Assembly: GCF_007489275.1 (NCBI RefSeq)
Contig: NZ_VLNR01000021.1
Span: forward strand, 21,321 to 85,320
Direction of reading: 5' to 3'
Length of the DNA stretch: 64,000 nt
DNA from: Aquimarina algiphila
Lineage (GTDB): Bacteria > Bacteroidota > Bacteroidia > Flavobacteriales > Flavobacteriaceae
The position numbers and the translations under genes are program-made. Position 1 is the first letter of the stretch; every line of letters starts with the position of its first letter. The notes beneath the pieces were generated by a model. It saw only the letters and a list, made by a program, of their open reading frames with translations. It was not told the origin of the DNA and made no database searches. Positions 1 through 8,353 of the stretch are shown here, one piece after another.

Positions 1-257
1 TAGGTGCAGAAAAAGATAAACCATTTGCTCTTTCAGAAACAGGATTTAGTATGCTAAAAGGAGTACCGCAGTGGTGGACAAAGGTTTTGGATAAAAGTGT
101 TTCGGATTCAGGAATTGCTTGGGCATTATTCTGGAGAAACGCATGGATGAATCATTTTTATGTACCTTATAAAGGACAGGAGACTAGTAAAGATTTTTTA
201 AATTTTAAAAACTTACCGCACGTTCTTTTTTTGGATGAAATACAGAAAATAAAATAG
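1..257 (+). CDS. GH26 beta-mannanase, C-terminal fragment
   Basis: This is the last roughly 85 codons of a gene that begins before the window; the reading frame is open from base 3. The fragment contains the motif FALSETGF followed by a WWT segment and LFWRNAW, which is the end of the catalytic barrel of glycoside hydrolase family 26. The Glu in SETGF matches the catalytic nucleophile of that family. GH26 enzymes cleave internal beta-1,4-mannosidic bonds of mannan, outside the cell or in the periplasm. The downstream sugar symporter and GH130 phosphorylase fit a mannan utilisation operon. Family membership is recognised from motifs; the exact substrate (mannan, glucomannan or galactomannan) is inferred. 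Confidence 0.8.
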   Translation, partial: GAEKDKPFALSETGFSMLKGVPQWWTKVLDKSVSDSGIAWALFWRNAWMNHFYVPYKGQETSKDFLNFKNLPHVLFLDEIQKIK

Positions 258-295
258 ATTAAATATCGAAAATAATATTCAATAAAAACTTAATA

Positions 296-1690
296 ATGCA
301 GCAATTAAAACTCAAAGAAAAAGTGGGGTATGGGTTTGGCGATTTCGCCTCATCTATGTTTTGGAAACTCTTTTCAATGTATTTGTTATTCTTCTACACC
401 GATGTCTTTGGGATTTCTGCTGCAATGGTAGGGACTATGTTCTTGGTTACAAGAATATTTGATGGTGTAAATGATCCTATAATGGGAATTATAGCAGATA
501 GAACAAATACCAAATGGGGTAAATTTAGACCTTATCTCCTCTGGATGGCTATTCCGTTTGCAATAATAGGTATACTTACTTTTACAACTCCAGATCTTGA
601 GACTCCTCAAAAATTGATATATGCTTATATCACATATACACTTATGATGATTGTGTATACAACTGTAAATGTACCTTATGCATCATTATTAGGAGTAATG
701 ACTTCTAATATTAAAGAAAGAACTTCATTAGCAACGTATAGATTTGTTTTTGCCTTTGCAGGAAGTATTTTGGTTCTTGCTTTTGCAGAGCCATTAGTAA
801 GTATATTTAGTAAAACTGATTCAGGGATAGAAGATGCTGCAAAAGGATGGCAATATGCTGTAATTATATTCGGAATTATTGCTGCATTACTTTTTTATTT
901 TACATTTTCCTTTACCAGGGAAAGAATTAGTCCTCCTAAAGGACAAAAAATATCCCTTACCTCAGACTTGAAGGATCTAGCCAAAAATAAACCTTGGTTT
1001 ATTCTTTTGGGAGCGGGAGTATGTTCTTTGATTTTCAATTCACTTAGAGATGGTTCTACGATATATTATTTTAAATATTATTTTGAAAATCAAGATGCTT
1101 TCCATCTTCCTGTTATAAATGTTGACATAACATATAGCACTTTGTATCTGGTACTTGGGCAAATAGCAAATATTATCGGTGTTGTATTGGCTAAGCCGGT
1201 TTCAAGCAGAATTGGTAAAAAAGATACATTTTTATTCGCTATGATTTTGGCTACAATACTAAGTTGTATTTTCTTTTGGTTTAAAGAAAGCAACATAGAA
1301 CTCATATTTATTTTTCAGTTTTTGATTAGTATATGTGCAGGAATTATTTTTCCATTGTTGTGGTCTATGTATGCAGATATAGCTGATTTTTCAGAATGGA
1401 AAACAGGAAGAAGGGCGACGGGATTAATTTTTTCATCTTCTTCGATGTCTCAAAAAATGGGATGGACTCTGGGAGGTGCTCTCACAGGTTGGATGTTGGC
1501 GTACTATGGATTCGAAGCTAATGCCGTTCAAACCGAAGATGCAAAAGTTGGAATTCGAATGATGCTTAGTTTTATTCCCGCAATTGGAGCAATTGGCTCT
1601 GCGATCTTCATCTATTTTTACAAGCTTGATGATCAATTTGTGCTACAGATTAATAAGGAATTAACAGAAAGAAGAGAAAAAGAACTTTAA
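296..1690 (+). CDS. GPH-family sodium/sugar symporter (MFS fold)
   Basis: This 464-residue protein has about twelve hydrophobic segments and the hallmark loop between helices 2 and 3 (FDGVNDPIMG, then DRTNTKWGKFRPYL), which marks the glycoside-pentoside-hexuronide:cation symporter family. Such proteins import oligosaccharides or glycosides across the inner membrane with sodium or protons. It lies 38 bases after the GH26 gene and 12 bases before the GH130 gene, so it probably imports mannobiose or mannosyl-glucose made by the mannanase. Length is normal for the family. The substrate is inferred from the neighbours only. Confidence 0.88.
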   Translation: MQQLKLKEKVGYGFGDFASSMFWKLFSMYLLFFYTDVFGISAAMVGTMFLVTRIFDGVNDPIMGIIADRTNTKWGKFRPYLLWMAIPFAIIGILTFTTPDLETPQKLIYAYITYTLMMIVYTTVNVPYASLLGVMTSNIKERTSLATYRFVFAFAGSILVLAFAEPLVSIFSKTDSGIEDAAKGWQYAVIIFGIIAALLFYFTFSFTRERISPPKGQKISLTSDLKDLAKNKPWFILLGAGVCSLIFNSLRDGSTIYYFKYYFENQDAFHLPVINVDITYSTLYLVLGQIANIIGVVLAKPVSSRIGKKDTFLFAMILATILSCIFFWFKESNIELIFIFQFLISICAGIIFPLLWSMYADIADFSEWKTGRRATGLIFSSSSMSQKMGWTLGGALTGWMLAYYGFEANAVQTEDAKVGIRMMLSFIPAIGAIGSAIFIYFYKLDDQFVLQINKELTERREKEL

Positions 1691-1702
1691 TATTAATATG
1701 AT

Positions 1703-2890
1703 ATGTCGAACGAAATACAGCTACCTCCAGTAAAAGGGTTTGAGGAATTATTTAAAGAACACGAAAATTTACTAAATACAAGGAATAATCCAATAACAGA
1801 AAATAACGGAATTTATCAGAGATATGAATACCCTATAATAACCGCTGATCATGTTCCGTTACATTGGAGATATGACTTAAATATAAAAACTAACCCATGG
1901 AGACAAGAGCGTATTGGGGTTAATGCGACTTTTAATGCAGGTGCAATTAAATGGAATGATGGGTATGTTTTATGTGTAAGAGTAGAGGGGTATGATCGAA
2001 AATCCTTTTTTGCTATTGCAGAAAGCCCAAATGGAATCGATAATTTTCGATTTTGGGAAAAGCCCATTCATATGCCCGAAACAGGAGATCCGGATACTAA
2101 TGTGTATGATATGCGTTTAATACCTCATGAAGATGGATGGGTTTATGGGGTTTTTTGTACAGAACGAAAAGATCCTAAAGCTCCTTTGGGAGATGTTTCT
2201 AGTGCTATTGCAAATGCAGGAATTGCAAGAACTAAAGATTTATTGCATTGGGAACGACTCCCGGATTTAGTAACACCATCAAATCAACAACGAAATGTGG
2301 TGTTGCATCCCGAATTTGTAAACGGAAAATATTGCTTATATACAAGGCCACAGGATGGTTTTATTGAAACAGGATCTGGAGGAGGAATAGGAATAGGATA
2401 TGCTGAATCAATGAGCAAAGCTATTATCAAAGAAGAGAAAGTCATTTTTAATAAAAAGTTTCATACCATATATGAGCTAAAAAATGGTTTAGGTCCAGCA
2501 CCTTTAAAAACAAAAGAAGGTTGGTTGCATATGGCTCATGGAGTACGTAATACTGCTGCAGGTCTAAGATATGTGCTGTATGTGTTTATGACCGAATTAG
2601 AAGATATTACAAAAATAAAATATCAGCCTGGAGGATATTTTATGGCACCTAATGATAAGGAGATTATTGGTGATGTAGGTAATGTATTATTTTCAAATGG
2701 TTGGATCAAAGATGAGGATGGAACAGTCTTTATTTACTATGCCTCTTCTGATGTTCGTATGCATGTAGCAGTCTCTTCTATAGATAAATTGATTGATTAT
2801 TGTAAAAATACTCCAGAAGATTCTTATAGTAGTATAGGATCAGTAAATTCTATTTTTAAACTTATAGAACAAAATCAACATTATCGATAA
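1703..2890 (+). CDS. GH130 4-O-beta-D-mannosyl-D-glucose phosphorylase
   Basis: The 395-residue protein matches glycoside hydrolase family 130, subgroup of mannosyl-glucose phosphorylases. Recognisable blocks are the N-terminal WRYDLN segment, GVNATFNAGA near residue 71, and TNVYDMRL at about residues 132-139, the region holding the catalytic acid Asp. The enzyme splits mannosyl-1,4-glucose with phosphate to mannose-1-phosphate and glucose in the cytoplasm. There is no signal peptide, as expected for an intracellular phosphorylase. Placed after a GH26 mannanase and a sugar symporter, it completes extracellular cleavage, uptake and phosphorolysis. No mannobiose epimerase is visible; it may lie upstream of the window. 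Confidence 0.88.
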   Translation: MSNEIQLPPVKGFEELFKEHENLLNTRNNPITENNGIYQRYEYPIITADHVPLHWRYDLNIKTNPWRQERIGVNATFNAGAIKWNDGYVLCVRVEGYDRKSFFAIAESPNGIDNFRFWEKPIHMPETGDPDTNVYDMRLIPHEDGWVYGVFCTERKDPKAPLGDVSSAIANAGIARTKDLLHWERLPDLVTPSNQQRNVVLHPEFVNGKYCLYTRPQDGFIETGSGGGIGIGYAESMSKAIIKEEKVIFNKKFHTIYELKNGLGPAPLKTKEGWLHMAHGVRNTAAGLRYVLYVFMTELEDITKIKYQPGGYFMAPNDKEIIGDVGNVLFSNGWIKDEDGTVFIYYASSDVRMHVAVSSIDKLIDYCKNTPEDSYSSIGSVNSIFKLIEQNQHYR

Positions 2891-3148
2891 AGAGATGATT
2901 TATACGTGAGTTTTGATTCCAGAGTTTAGCATAAAGGATACAATTACTATCTATTTGAAAAAACCGAATTGTGATTGTAAAAAGTAATAAATTTTGATAA
3001 GTTTAAAATTGATTATAGTAGTCTGAATTTAACCGAATTGATAGATTTGTAGATATTTGCAATTAAAAATTGAAGATTTTATATATATTAGTCTCTATTT
3101 TTTAAAATTCAATAAAGTTTTTGAAATTTTATTTAAACTCAACGGCTA

Positions 3149-3403
3149 ATGAAGATTGATGAAAATTTAATAGTAGAGTACGTGCGAGAAGCAATGAAAA
3201 AAGGCTATTTGAAAATTGTTGACCATCGTAAAAATATATTAGTCATTGATGATGGGGTCTTTAAATTAAATGGTTGGCAACAGCCAAAAGAAAAAAATGC
3301 TCTCGAATATATTTTTTTAGAAGCTTTTAGATTAACCCGATATATTAAATTTAATACTTTAGAATTTGAAAGAAGAGGTTCTAAGTGGTCAAAGAAGAGC
3401 TAG
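3149..3403 (+). CDS. small hypothetical protein (84 aa)
   Basis: An 84-residue frame starting MKIDENLIVEYVREAM. I do not recognise a family. It is soluble, charged and has no signal peptide or membrane segment; the middle reads as a short beta-rich segment around ILVIDDGVFKLNG and the end is basic. It stands alone between the GH130 gene (258 bases upstream, in which I see nothing definite) and the tRNA cluster on the other strand. Its length and helical start make it plausible, but there is no homology or strong promoter to prove expression. Confidence 0.45.
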   Translation: MKIDENLIVEYVREAMKKGYLKIVDHRKNILVIDDGVFKLNGWQQPKEKNALEYIFLEAFRLTRYIKFNTLEFERRGSKWSKKS

Positions 3404-3474
3404 CTACTTATTCCTATTTCAAGATTTCTTACTACTCCGTTTTAGCTATTAATTATAGTTCATTTTTGAAATAG

Positions 3475-3558
3475 TGCCCAGAGCGGGAGTCGAACCCGCA
3501 CGCCCTAATGGACACATGGCCCTCAACCATGCCTGTCTACCAATTCCAGCACCTGGGC
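3475..3558 (-). tRNA. tRNA-Leu (anticodon GAG)
   Basis: The minus strand folds as a class II tRNA: acceptor GCCCAGG pairs with TCTGGGC, the anticodon stem CATGG/CCATG encloses loop TTGAGGG with anticodon GAG, a long variable arm follows, and the T arm reads GGTTCGACTCC. The discriminator base is A and CCA is not encoded. GAG reads CUC and CUU leucine codons. It is 66 bases downstream of a tRNA-Lys gene on the same strand, with a hairpin terminator between them. Confidence 0.95.
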
Positions 3559-3591
3559 AATAAATTAACACTACAATATAACATAAAACTA

Positions 3592-3622
3592 AAAAAGTAT
3601 CGTAGAAACTACGATACTTTTT
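3592..3622 (-). terminator. terminator after tRNA-Lys
   Basis: A perfect 14-bp stem (3592-3605 with 3609-3622) with a 3-base loop lies directly downstream of the first tRNA-Lys gene on the minus strand and ends in a T run on that strand. It separates tRNA-Lys from tRNA-Leu, so tRNA-Leu needs read-through or its own promoter. Confidence 0.75.
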
Positions 3623-3624
3623 AG

Positions 3625-3697
3625 TGACCGGGCTGGGGCTCGAACCCAGGACCCTCTCCTTAAAAGGGAGATGCTCTACCAACTGAGCTACCAGGTC
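3625..3697 (-). tRNA. tRNA-Lys (anticodon TTT), copy 1
   Basis: A 73-base cloverleaf on the minus strand: acceptor GACCTGG/CCCGGTC, D arm AGCTCAGTTGGTAGAGC, anticodon stem TCTCC/GGAGA around loop CTTTTAA (anticodon TTT), and T arm GGGTTCGAGCCC. It reads AAA and AAG lysine codons. Every base is identical to the copy at 3778-3850. Confidence 0.96.
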
Positions 3698-3777
3698 ATA
3701 GATAATTTATTTATCAAAATATTTTAAGAACTAAATAGATAATACTATATATAAAATAATTAGTATCTATTTCTTAG

Positions 3778-3850
3778 TGACCGGGCTGGGGCTCGAACCC
3801 AGGACCCTCTCCTTAAAAGGGAGATGCTCTACCAACTGAGCTACCAGGTC
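3778..3850 (-). tRNA. tRNA-Lys (anticodon TTT), copy 2
   Basis: This copy is identical base for base to the tRNA-Lys at 3625-3697 and lies 80 bases upstream of it on the same strand. The flanks differ after a few bases, so the repeat is essentially the gene itself. Two copies of tRNA-Lys(TTT) suit an AT-rich genome in which AAA is a very frequent codon. Confidence 0.96.
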
Positions 3851-3983
3851 ATACATTCTTTTTCCTTGAATGCGGGTGCAAATATACTATCATTAATTTA
3901 TTTTTCAAGAAGAAATTGATATAAATTTGCATTTTATTTTAAATGATATTTCTTTTGAGCAATATCAACTTAATTTTTATGAT

Positions 3984-4505
3984 ATGAGTATAGTTTTAAT
4001 TGGGTATATGGGGAGCGGAAAATCCTTGGTAGGCAGAGACTTGGCAAAAAAAATGAAATTAGAATACCTTGATTTGGATGAATATATAGAAAATCAAGAA
4101 AAAAAAACAATTTCAAAAATTTTTGAAGATCACGGCGAGATATATTTCAGAAAAAAGGAATCATTATACCTAAAAGAGGTCTTAGATAAGCATACTGATA
4201 GTGTAATTTCACTTGGCGGAGGTACACCTTGTTTTGCGGGAAATCTTGAAATTGTGAAAGAAAATGAAAATACAAAAAGTATTTACTTACAAACATCATT
4301 GGATGAACTGACAAAAAGATTATTTGCAGAACGGAATAAAAGACCACTAATTGCTCATATCACAACGATCGATGAACTTAAAGATTTTGTTCGTAAACAT
4401 CTTTTCGAAAGATCCTTCTACTATAATCAAGCCGATTATAAGGTGGTTACAGATCAAAAAGATGCAAATCAAATAAGTGAAGAAAGTATTTCTGCGTTAT
4501 TTTAG
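3984..4505 (+). CDS. aroK: shikimate kinase
   Basis: The protein phosphorylates shikimate with ATP in the aromatic amino acid pathway. Starting at ATG 3984 it is 173 residues and begins MSIVLIGYMGSGKS, with the Walker A motif GYMGSGKS at once, as in the family. The shikimate-binding DLDEYIE, SLGGGTP and the lid arginines around AERNKRPL follow. A longer frame from TTG 3927 exists, but that codon lies inside a likely -7 element (TAAATTTG, 3922-3929), so I prefer 3984. The 3' end overlaps the convergent phosphoribosyltransferase gene by 9 bases. Confidence 0.93.
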   Translation: MSIVLIGYMGSGKSLVGRDLAKKMKLEYLDLDEYIENQEKKTISKIFEDHGEIYFRKKESLYLKEVLDKHTDSVISLGGGTPCFAGNLEIVKENENTKSIYLQTSLDELTKRLFAERNKRPLIAHITTIDELKDFVRKHLFERSFYYNQADYKVVTDQKDANQISEESISALF

Positions 4506-5009
4506 ATATGCACGATCTTCTCCTCCAAATTGTACTATGACATGCTCATGTAATGAAGTGGATAAAGAAATACCTTTAAAATCTGCCTTGATAGGATATT
4601 TCTTGTGATTTCTGTTTACTAAAACCGCGGTTTTAAACCTAACTAAAGGAACATCTAAAAAGTGTTTTACACCATAGATAAGAGCTGTTCCCGAATTAAG
4701 AACATCATCAGCAAGAATTAAAGACTTGTTTTTATATTCAGAAGAGTTTAACGATGTCTTTACAGTATTTTGAGGAGATTTTTTATCCATTGTGACTGTG
4801 CATAATGTGACCTGGATGTTTGAAATATCTTCTAATGTCTCTTTTAATCTCTGTGCAAAAACGTATCCGTTTTCTGCAATTCCTGCAATTATGATTTCTT
4901 TTTCGTCTACATTAGTTTCGTAGATTTGATATGCAATTCGTTTTATTTTATGTTGTATTTGCTCGTGCGTAAGGATTATATTGTGGTCTGTTTGCATACT
5001 TAGATTCAT
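4497..5009 (-). CDS. phosphoribosyltransferase family protein (PyrR-like)
   Basis: This 170-residue protein carries the PRPP-binding motif LILADDVLNSGTAL in a type I phosphoribosyltransferase fold. It resembles the PyrR/hypoxanthine transferase group found in Bacteroidota, which use PRPP to salvage bases or act as regulators. The base specificity cannot be read here. A start at the fifth codon (MQTDHN) is equally possible. It converges on aroK, overlapping by 9 bases, and is followed upstream by the S4-domain gene on the same strand, about 125 bases away. Confidence 0.8.
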   Translation of the reverse strand: MNLSMQTDHNIILTHEQIQHKIKRIAYQIYETNVDEKEIIIAGIAENGYVFAQRLKETLEDISNIQVTLCTVTMDKKSPQNTVKTSLNSSEYKNKSLILADDVLNSGTALIYGVKHFLDVPLVRFKTAVLVNRNHKKYPIKADFKGISLSTSLHEHVIVQFGGEDRAYLK

Positions 5010-5134
5010 TAGTCACTATTATAGAATAACAGGTAGACGATTAAAGATTTTCAAATATAAAAAAGAGTTTGTTAACCTTGATGCAATCTATCAAATTCTA
5101 ACGGTTTTGCGAATTTTAGAAACTTTTACCTTAA

Positions 5135-5530
5135 CTATTCTTCTTCTTCACTCGCAGTATTCGTACCATCAATATACCAATCATCGATATCTCGTCTATC
5201 TTTTTTTGTAGGCCTTCCAGTTCCTTTTTTTCGATAATAATCTTTAGAATACTTTAAAAGGTCTAATTTTTGCAACGCTTCCTTAGGAGTGGTGTCTTTA
5301 CGGTATATATCGACGAGCTTTGCTCCAATTCGATTATCAGGTGTATCTAATACAACAAGTTCATAGTTGATTTGATTTTTGCGAACGGTAATTTTATCCA
5401 TTGGATAAATTTCTCTGGAAGGTTTAATAAGGGTGTCATTTACCCTAACTTTACCTTCTTTACATGCTTTTGTTGCGATACTTCTTGTTTTAAAGTATCT
5501 GATACACCATAAATATTTGTCAACTCGCAT
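5135..5530 (-). CDS. S4-domain RNA-binding protein (Hsp15-like)
   Basis: The first 60 residues form an S4 domain: MRVDKYLWCIRYFKTRS, then KVRVNDTLIKPSREI. The whole length of 131 residues and a basic tail (YRKKGTGRPTKKDRRDI) match the Hsp15/HslR group, which binds stalled 50S subunits carrying nascent chains in E. coli. It is cytoplasmic. The last residues are acidic (TASEEEE). Function is inferred from the family. Confidence 0.82.
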   Translation of the reverse strand: MRVDKYLWCIRYFKTRSIATKACKEGKVRVNDTLIKPSREIYPMDKITVRKNQINYELVVLDTPDNRIGAKLVDIYRKDTTPKEALQKLDLLKYSKDYYRKKGTGRPTKKDRRDIDDWYIDGTNTASEEEE

Positions 5531-5620
5531 AAAAAAATATTAAAATGCGTTTTTATATTAAATAATTGTAAAGCAAAAGTACAAGAAAATCGTATCTTGC
5601 GCCTTCAAAAAAGTAATTAG

Positions 5621-6583
5621 ATGAATGTAAGAAAATATATTTTTGCCATTGTGTTGGTTGTGGTATCTTTATATGCTTGTAAAAGTGATGATGACGATGA
5701 AGCAGCAGCAGCTGTTCCTGCTAGAGATAGAGCAGAGCAACAAGTTACTGATGATGCAATGCTTCAGGAGTATTTAAAAACTCATTTTTATAAAGTTGAA
5801 GATGTGTTTATAAATGGAGATACTACTCCAGAATATCAAATTGTCAAATTAGATACTATCGAAGGAGCTAATAGTGGAGAGCCGGCAATTTTTGATTCTG
5901 ACCTTTTGACTACCAAGAAAATCACTAGTAATGATGTAGAATATAATCTTTATATTCTAAATTTAAATAGAGGAGAAGGACCGCAACAACCCAGTTTTGC
6001 AGATTCTACTTTGGTAACCTATAAGGGTGAATTGTTATTTGATGATGATAATGGATTCGATAGTGCGGTTACACCAGTATGGTTTAATCAGGTTAATTTA
6101 ATAGAGGGTTGGAAGGAAGCTGTAGTAGATTTTAAGGGAACTCTTAGTGAAAATTTTGTTGAGAATTCTGATGGTACAGTATCAGCAACCGGTTTTGGAC
6201 ATATGGTGATATTTATTCCTTCTGGACTTGGGTATTTTAATACTTCTCAGCCTGGAATCCCATCATACTCACCTTTGATCTTTAATATACAACTATATAA
6301 AGTAAATCAAGCCGATCATGATAGAGACGGAATTCCTTCTGATCTTGAAGATCTTGATGGTGATCGTATAGTTGCAGATGATAATACCGACGGAGATGTA
6401 TCTCCAAATTATCTTGATACCGATGATGATGGGGATGGTACACTAACCAGAGATGAAATTACAGTTACGGATAGTAATGCTGATGGTATTATAACAATAG
6501 ATGAAATTACATTTTATGATGATGATGGGGATGGAGTGAGTAATCATCTCGACCCTGATGATAGAGATGTGAAAAATAATTAA
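5621..6583 (+). CDS. FKBP-type peptidyl-prolyl isomerase lipoprotein with acidic calcium-binding-like tail
   Basis: The N terminus is a lipoprotein signal (VVVSLYACKSDDDDE); the acidic run right after the lipobox Cys fits the surface-export signal described for Bacteroidota lipoproteins. Residues about 40-230 look like a divergent FKBP domain (VTYKGELLFDDDNGFDSA, GWKEAV, MVIFIPSGLGYFN). The last 80 residues are Asp-rich repeats such as DHDRDGIPSD and DDDGDGVSNHLDPDD, resembling thrombospondin type 3 or EF-hand loops that bind calcium. So this is likely a surface-exposed folding factor. It is single, with a terminator just after its stop. Confidence 0.8.
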   Translation: MNVRKYIFAIVLVVVSLYACKSDDDDEAAAAVPARDRAEQQVTDDAMLQEYLKTHFYKVEDVFINGDTTPEYQIVKLDTIEGANSGEPAIFDSDLLTTKKITSNDVEYNLYILNLNRGEGPQQPSFADSTLVTYKGELLFDDDNGFDSAVTPVWFNQVNLIEGWKEAVVDFKGTLSENFVENSDGTVSATGFGHMVIFIPSGLGYFNTSQPGIPSYSPLIFNIQLYKVNQADHDRDGIPSDLEDLDGDRIVADDNTDGDVSPNYLDTDDDGDGTLTRDEITVTDSNADGIITIDEITFYDDDGDGVSNHLDPDDRDVKNN

Positions 6584-6587
6584 CAAA

Positions 6588-6618
6588 AAAACTCCGGTAT
6601 ATGTACCGGAGTTTTTTT
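6588..6618. terminator. bidirectional terminator
   Basis: A stem of ACTCCGGTA pairing with TACCGGAGT is flanked by an A run on the left and a T run on the right, so it can stop transcripts from both sides. It sits between the convergent FKBP lipoprotein gene and the outer-membrane barrel gene. Confidence 0.85.
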
Positions 6619-6626
6619 GTTGGCTA

Positions 6627-7214
6627 TTATAAATCCAGAGAGACGCCTATTATAAATTGATTAGGTCTAGAATCTACTCTAATTCCATCATCTATAGATT
6701 CTGCTCGGTTTTTACTTAACCCTCTCTCATATCTAATGTCTGCATTAAAACTCCCTAATTGTAAACCGGCTCCAAATTGTAGGCCAACGGTAAACTCGTT
6801 TTTGACATCACCAAGCCTTACGTCTTCCAGGTCGTTTTCTACTATATATTGCAAAGAAGGTCCTCCAAAGACATGTATGGGTCCTAAAACAGAAATTCCC
6901 AGAAGAATAGGCAAGTCTAGTTTTTTGATATTATAATCAAGATCGGTTCCTCCAACATTAGTATATGTACTATTGTTTACAGTGTATTGTAATTCTGGTT
7001 TAAGATAAATATTGTCAGTTAATTTTCCTCTCAAAAATACACCTAGATGGTAGCCGACTCGATCGTCTGCCCGAACACTGGTTACATCTGCAACTTCGAT
7101 TTTACCATTGTCTCCATAATTAAGACCAGCCTTTACTCCAAAAGTTATTTTTTTCTCCTGAGCAAAAAGAGAGCAAGAGATAAATAACAAAAAAAATACA
7201 AATACATTTTTCAT
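6627..7214 (-). CDS. outer-membrane beta-barrel protein (PorT-like)
   Basis: A 195-residue protein with a cleavable signal peptide (MKNVFVFFLLFISCSLFAQ) and alternating amphipathic strands: FGVKAGLNYGD, GYHLGVFLRGKL, YLKPELQYTVNN, LDLPILLGI, NEFTVGLQFGAGLQL, and the ending IIGVSLDL. This is the common small eight-strand porin-like (PorT/OMP_b-brl) family of Bacteroidota. The substrate or role is unknown. It shares the bidirectional terminator with the neighbouring FKBP gene. Confidence 0.82.
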   Translation of the reverse strand: MKNVFVFFLLFISCSLFAQEKKITFGVKAGLNYGDNGKIEVADVTSVRADDRVGYHLGVFLRGKLTDNIYLKPELQYTVNNSTYTNVGGTDLDYNIKKLDLPILLGISVLGPIHVFGGPSLQYIVENDLEDVRLGDVKNEFTVGLQFGAGLQLGSFNADIRYERGLSKNRAESIDDGIRVDSRPNQFIIGVSLDL

Positions 7215-7321
7215 TGTAAAATAATTTTACTTTAAAGATTAATAAATAATTTGAGTGATTTTGGTGTAATGGCTAGTGTTTATAAAACGATTAGAATACC
7301 TTTTTATTCTTTCTAAAAACA

Positions 7322-7352
7322 AAAAACCTTCTGAAATAAATCAGAAGGTTTT
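7322..7352 (-). terminator. terminator of the transketolase operon
   Basis: AACCTTCTGA (7325-7334) pairs with TCAGAAGGTT (7341-7350); on the minus strand it is followed by a T run. It lies 30 bases after the stop of the transketolase C-terminal subunit gene. Confidence 0.8.
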
Positions 7353-7378
7353 CTTAAATATGCTTTATTTTATAAGTA

Positions 7379-8332
7379 TTATTTTCTTTGTATTGCTTTT
7401 TGAGAAGCTTTAACGATGGCTTCAGCGTTTAAACCATATTTTTCCATAAGTTGTGCAGGTGTTCCACTTTCTCCAAAAGTATCATTAGTAGCAATGAATT
7501 CTTGTGGAGTAGGATGATTTTTAGTTAGAACTCTAGAAACACTTTCTCCTAAACCTCCCAAGAAATTATGTTCTTCTGCAGTAACAACACAACCTGTTTT
7601 CTTTACAGAATTTAAGATTGCTTCGTCATCTAATGGCTTTATCGTGTGTATATTAATAACTTCTGCACTTATTCCTTGCTCTGATAATGATTCAGCGGCT
7701 TGTAATGCTTCCCAAACCAAGTGACCAGTCGCCACAATAGTAACATCAGTACCTTCTTGTAATAGAACGGCTTTTCCGATTTCGAATTTTTGATCTTCCG
7801 CAGTAAAATTAGCTACTTTTGGTCTACCAAAACGCAAGTAAACAGGACCTTGATGATCTGCTATGGCAATTGTAGCTGCTTTTGTTTGGTTATAATCACA
7901 TGTGTTGATTACAGTCATCCCAGGAAGCATTTTCATAAGACCTATATCTTCAAGGATTTGGTGTGTAGCACCATCTTCTCCTAAAGTTAATCCAGCATGA
8001 GAAGCACAAATCTTTACATTTTTACCACTATATGCGATAGATTGACGTATTTGATCATAAACACGACCAGTCGAAAAATTTGCAAATGTTCCTGTAAAAG
8101 GAATTTTACCTCCTATGGTTAATCCGGCTGCAATTCCCATCATATTTGCTTCAGCAATACCTATCTGGAAAAAACGCTCAGGATGATTTGCAATAAAAGC
8201 ATCCATTTTTAAAGAACCAATCAAATCAGCACATAAGGCTACTACATTTTCATTAGTTTTTCCCAATTCTTCCAAACCGGCTCCAAAACCAGAACGTGTA
8301 TCCTTTTTTCCTGTATCTATATATTTTTTCAT
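7379..8332 (-). CDS. transketolase, C-terminal subunit
   Basis: This 317-residue protein holds the pyrimidine-binding and C-terminal domains of transketolase: FGAGLEELGKTNENVVALCADL at the start, RFFQIGIAEANMMGIAAGL, and DGATHQILEDIGLMKMLPG. With the N-terminal subunit encoded just upstream, it forms the thiamine-diphosphate enzyme of the non-oxidative pentose phosphate pathway. Splitting into two genes is normal in Bacteroidota and is not a frameshift: both parts have complete domain ends, and the genes are 21 bases apart. Confidence 0.93.
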   Translation of the reverse strand: MKKYIDTGKKDTRSGFGAGLEELGKTNENVVALCADLIGSLKMDAFIANHPERFFQIGIAEANMMGIAAGLTIGGKIPFTGTFANFSTGRVYDQIRQSIAYSGKNVKICASHAGLTLGEDGATHQILEDIGLMKMLPGMTVINTCDYNQTKAATIAIADHQGPVYLRFGRPKVANFTAEDQKFEIGKAVLLQEGTDVTIVATGHLVWEALQAAESLSEQGISAEVINIHTIKPLDDEAILNSVKKTGCVVTAEEHNFLGGLGESVSRVLTKNHPTPQEFIATNDTFGESGTPAQLMEKYGLNAEAIVKASQKAIQRK

Positions 8333-8353
8333 TTTGTTTTTAATTTGGGTAAT

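Noticed and set aside
3625..3850. tRNA-Lys duplication as attachment-site footprint of an integrated element
   Set aside because: Only the whole tRNA is repeated, no integrase or foreign genes lie between, and the spacing is 80 bases.
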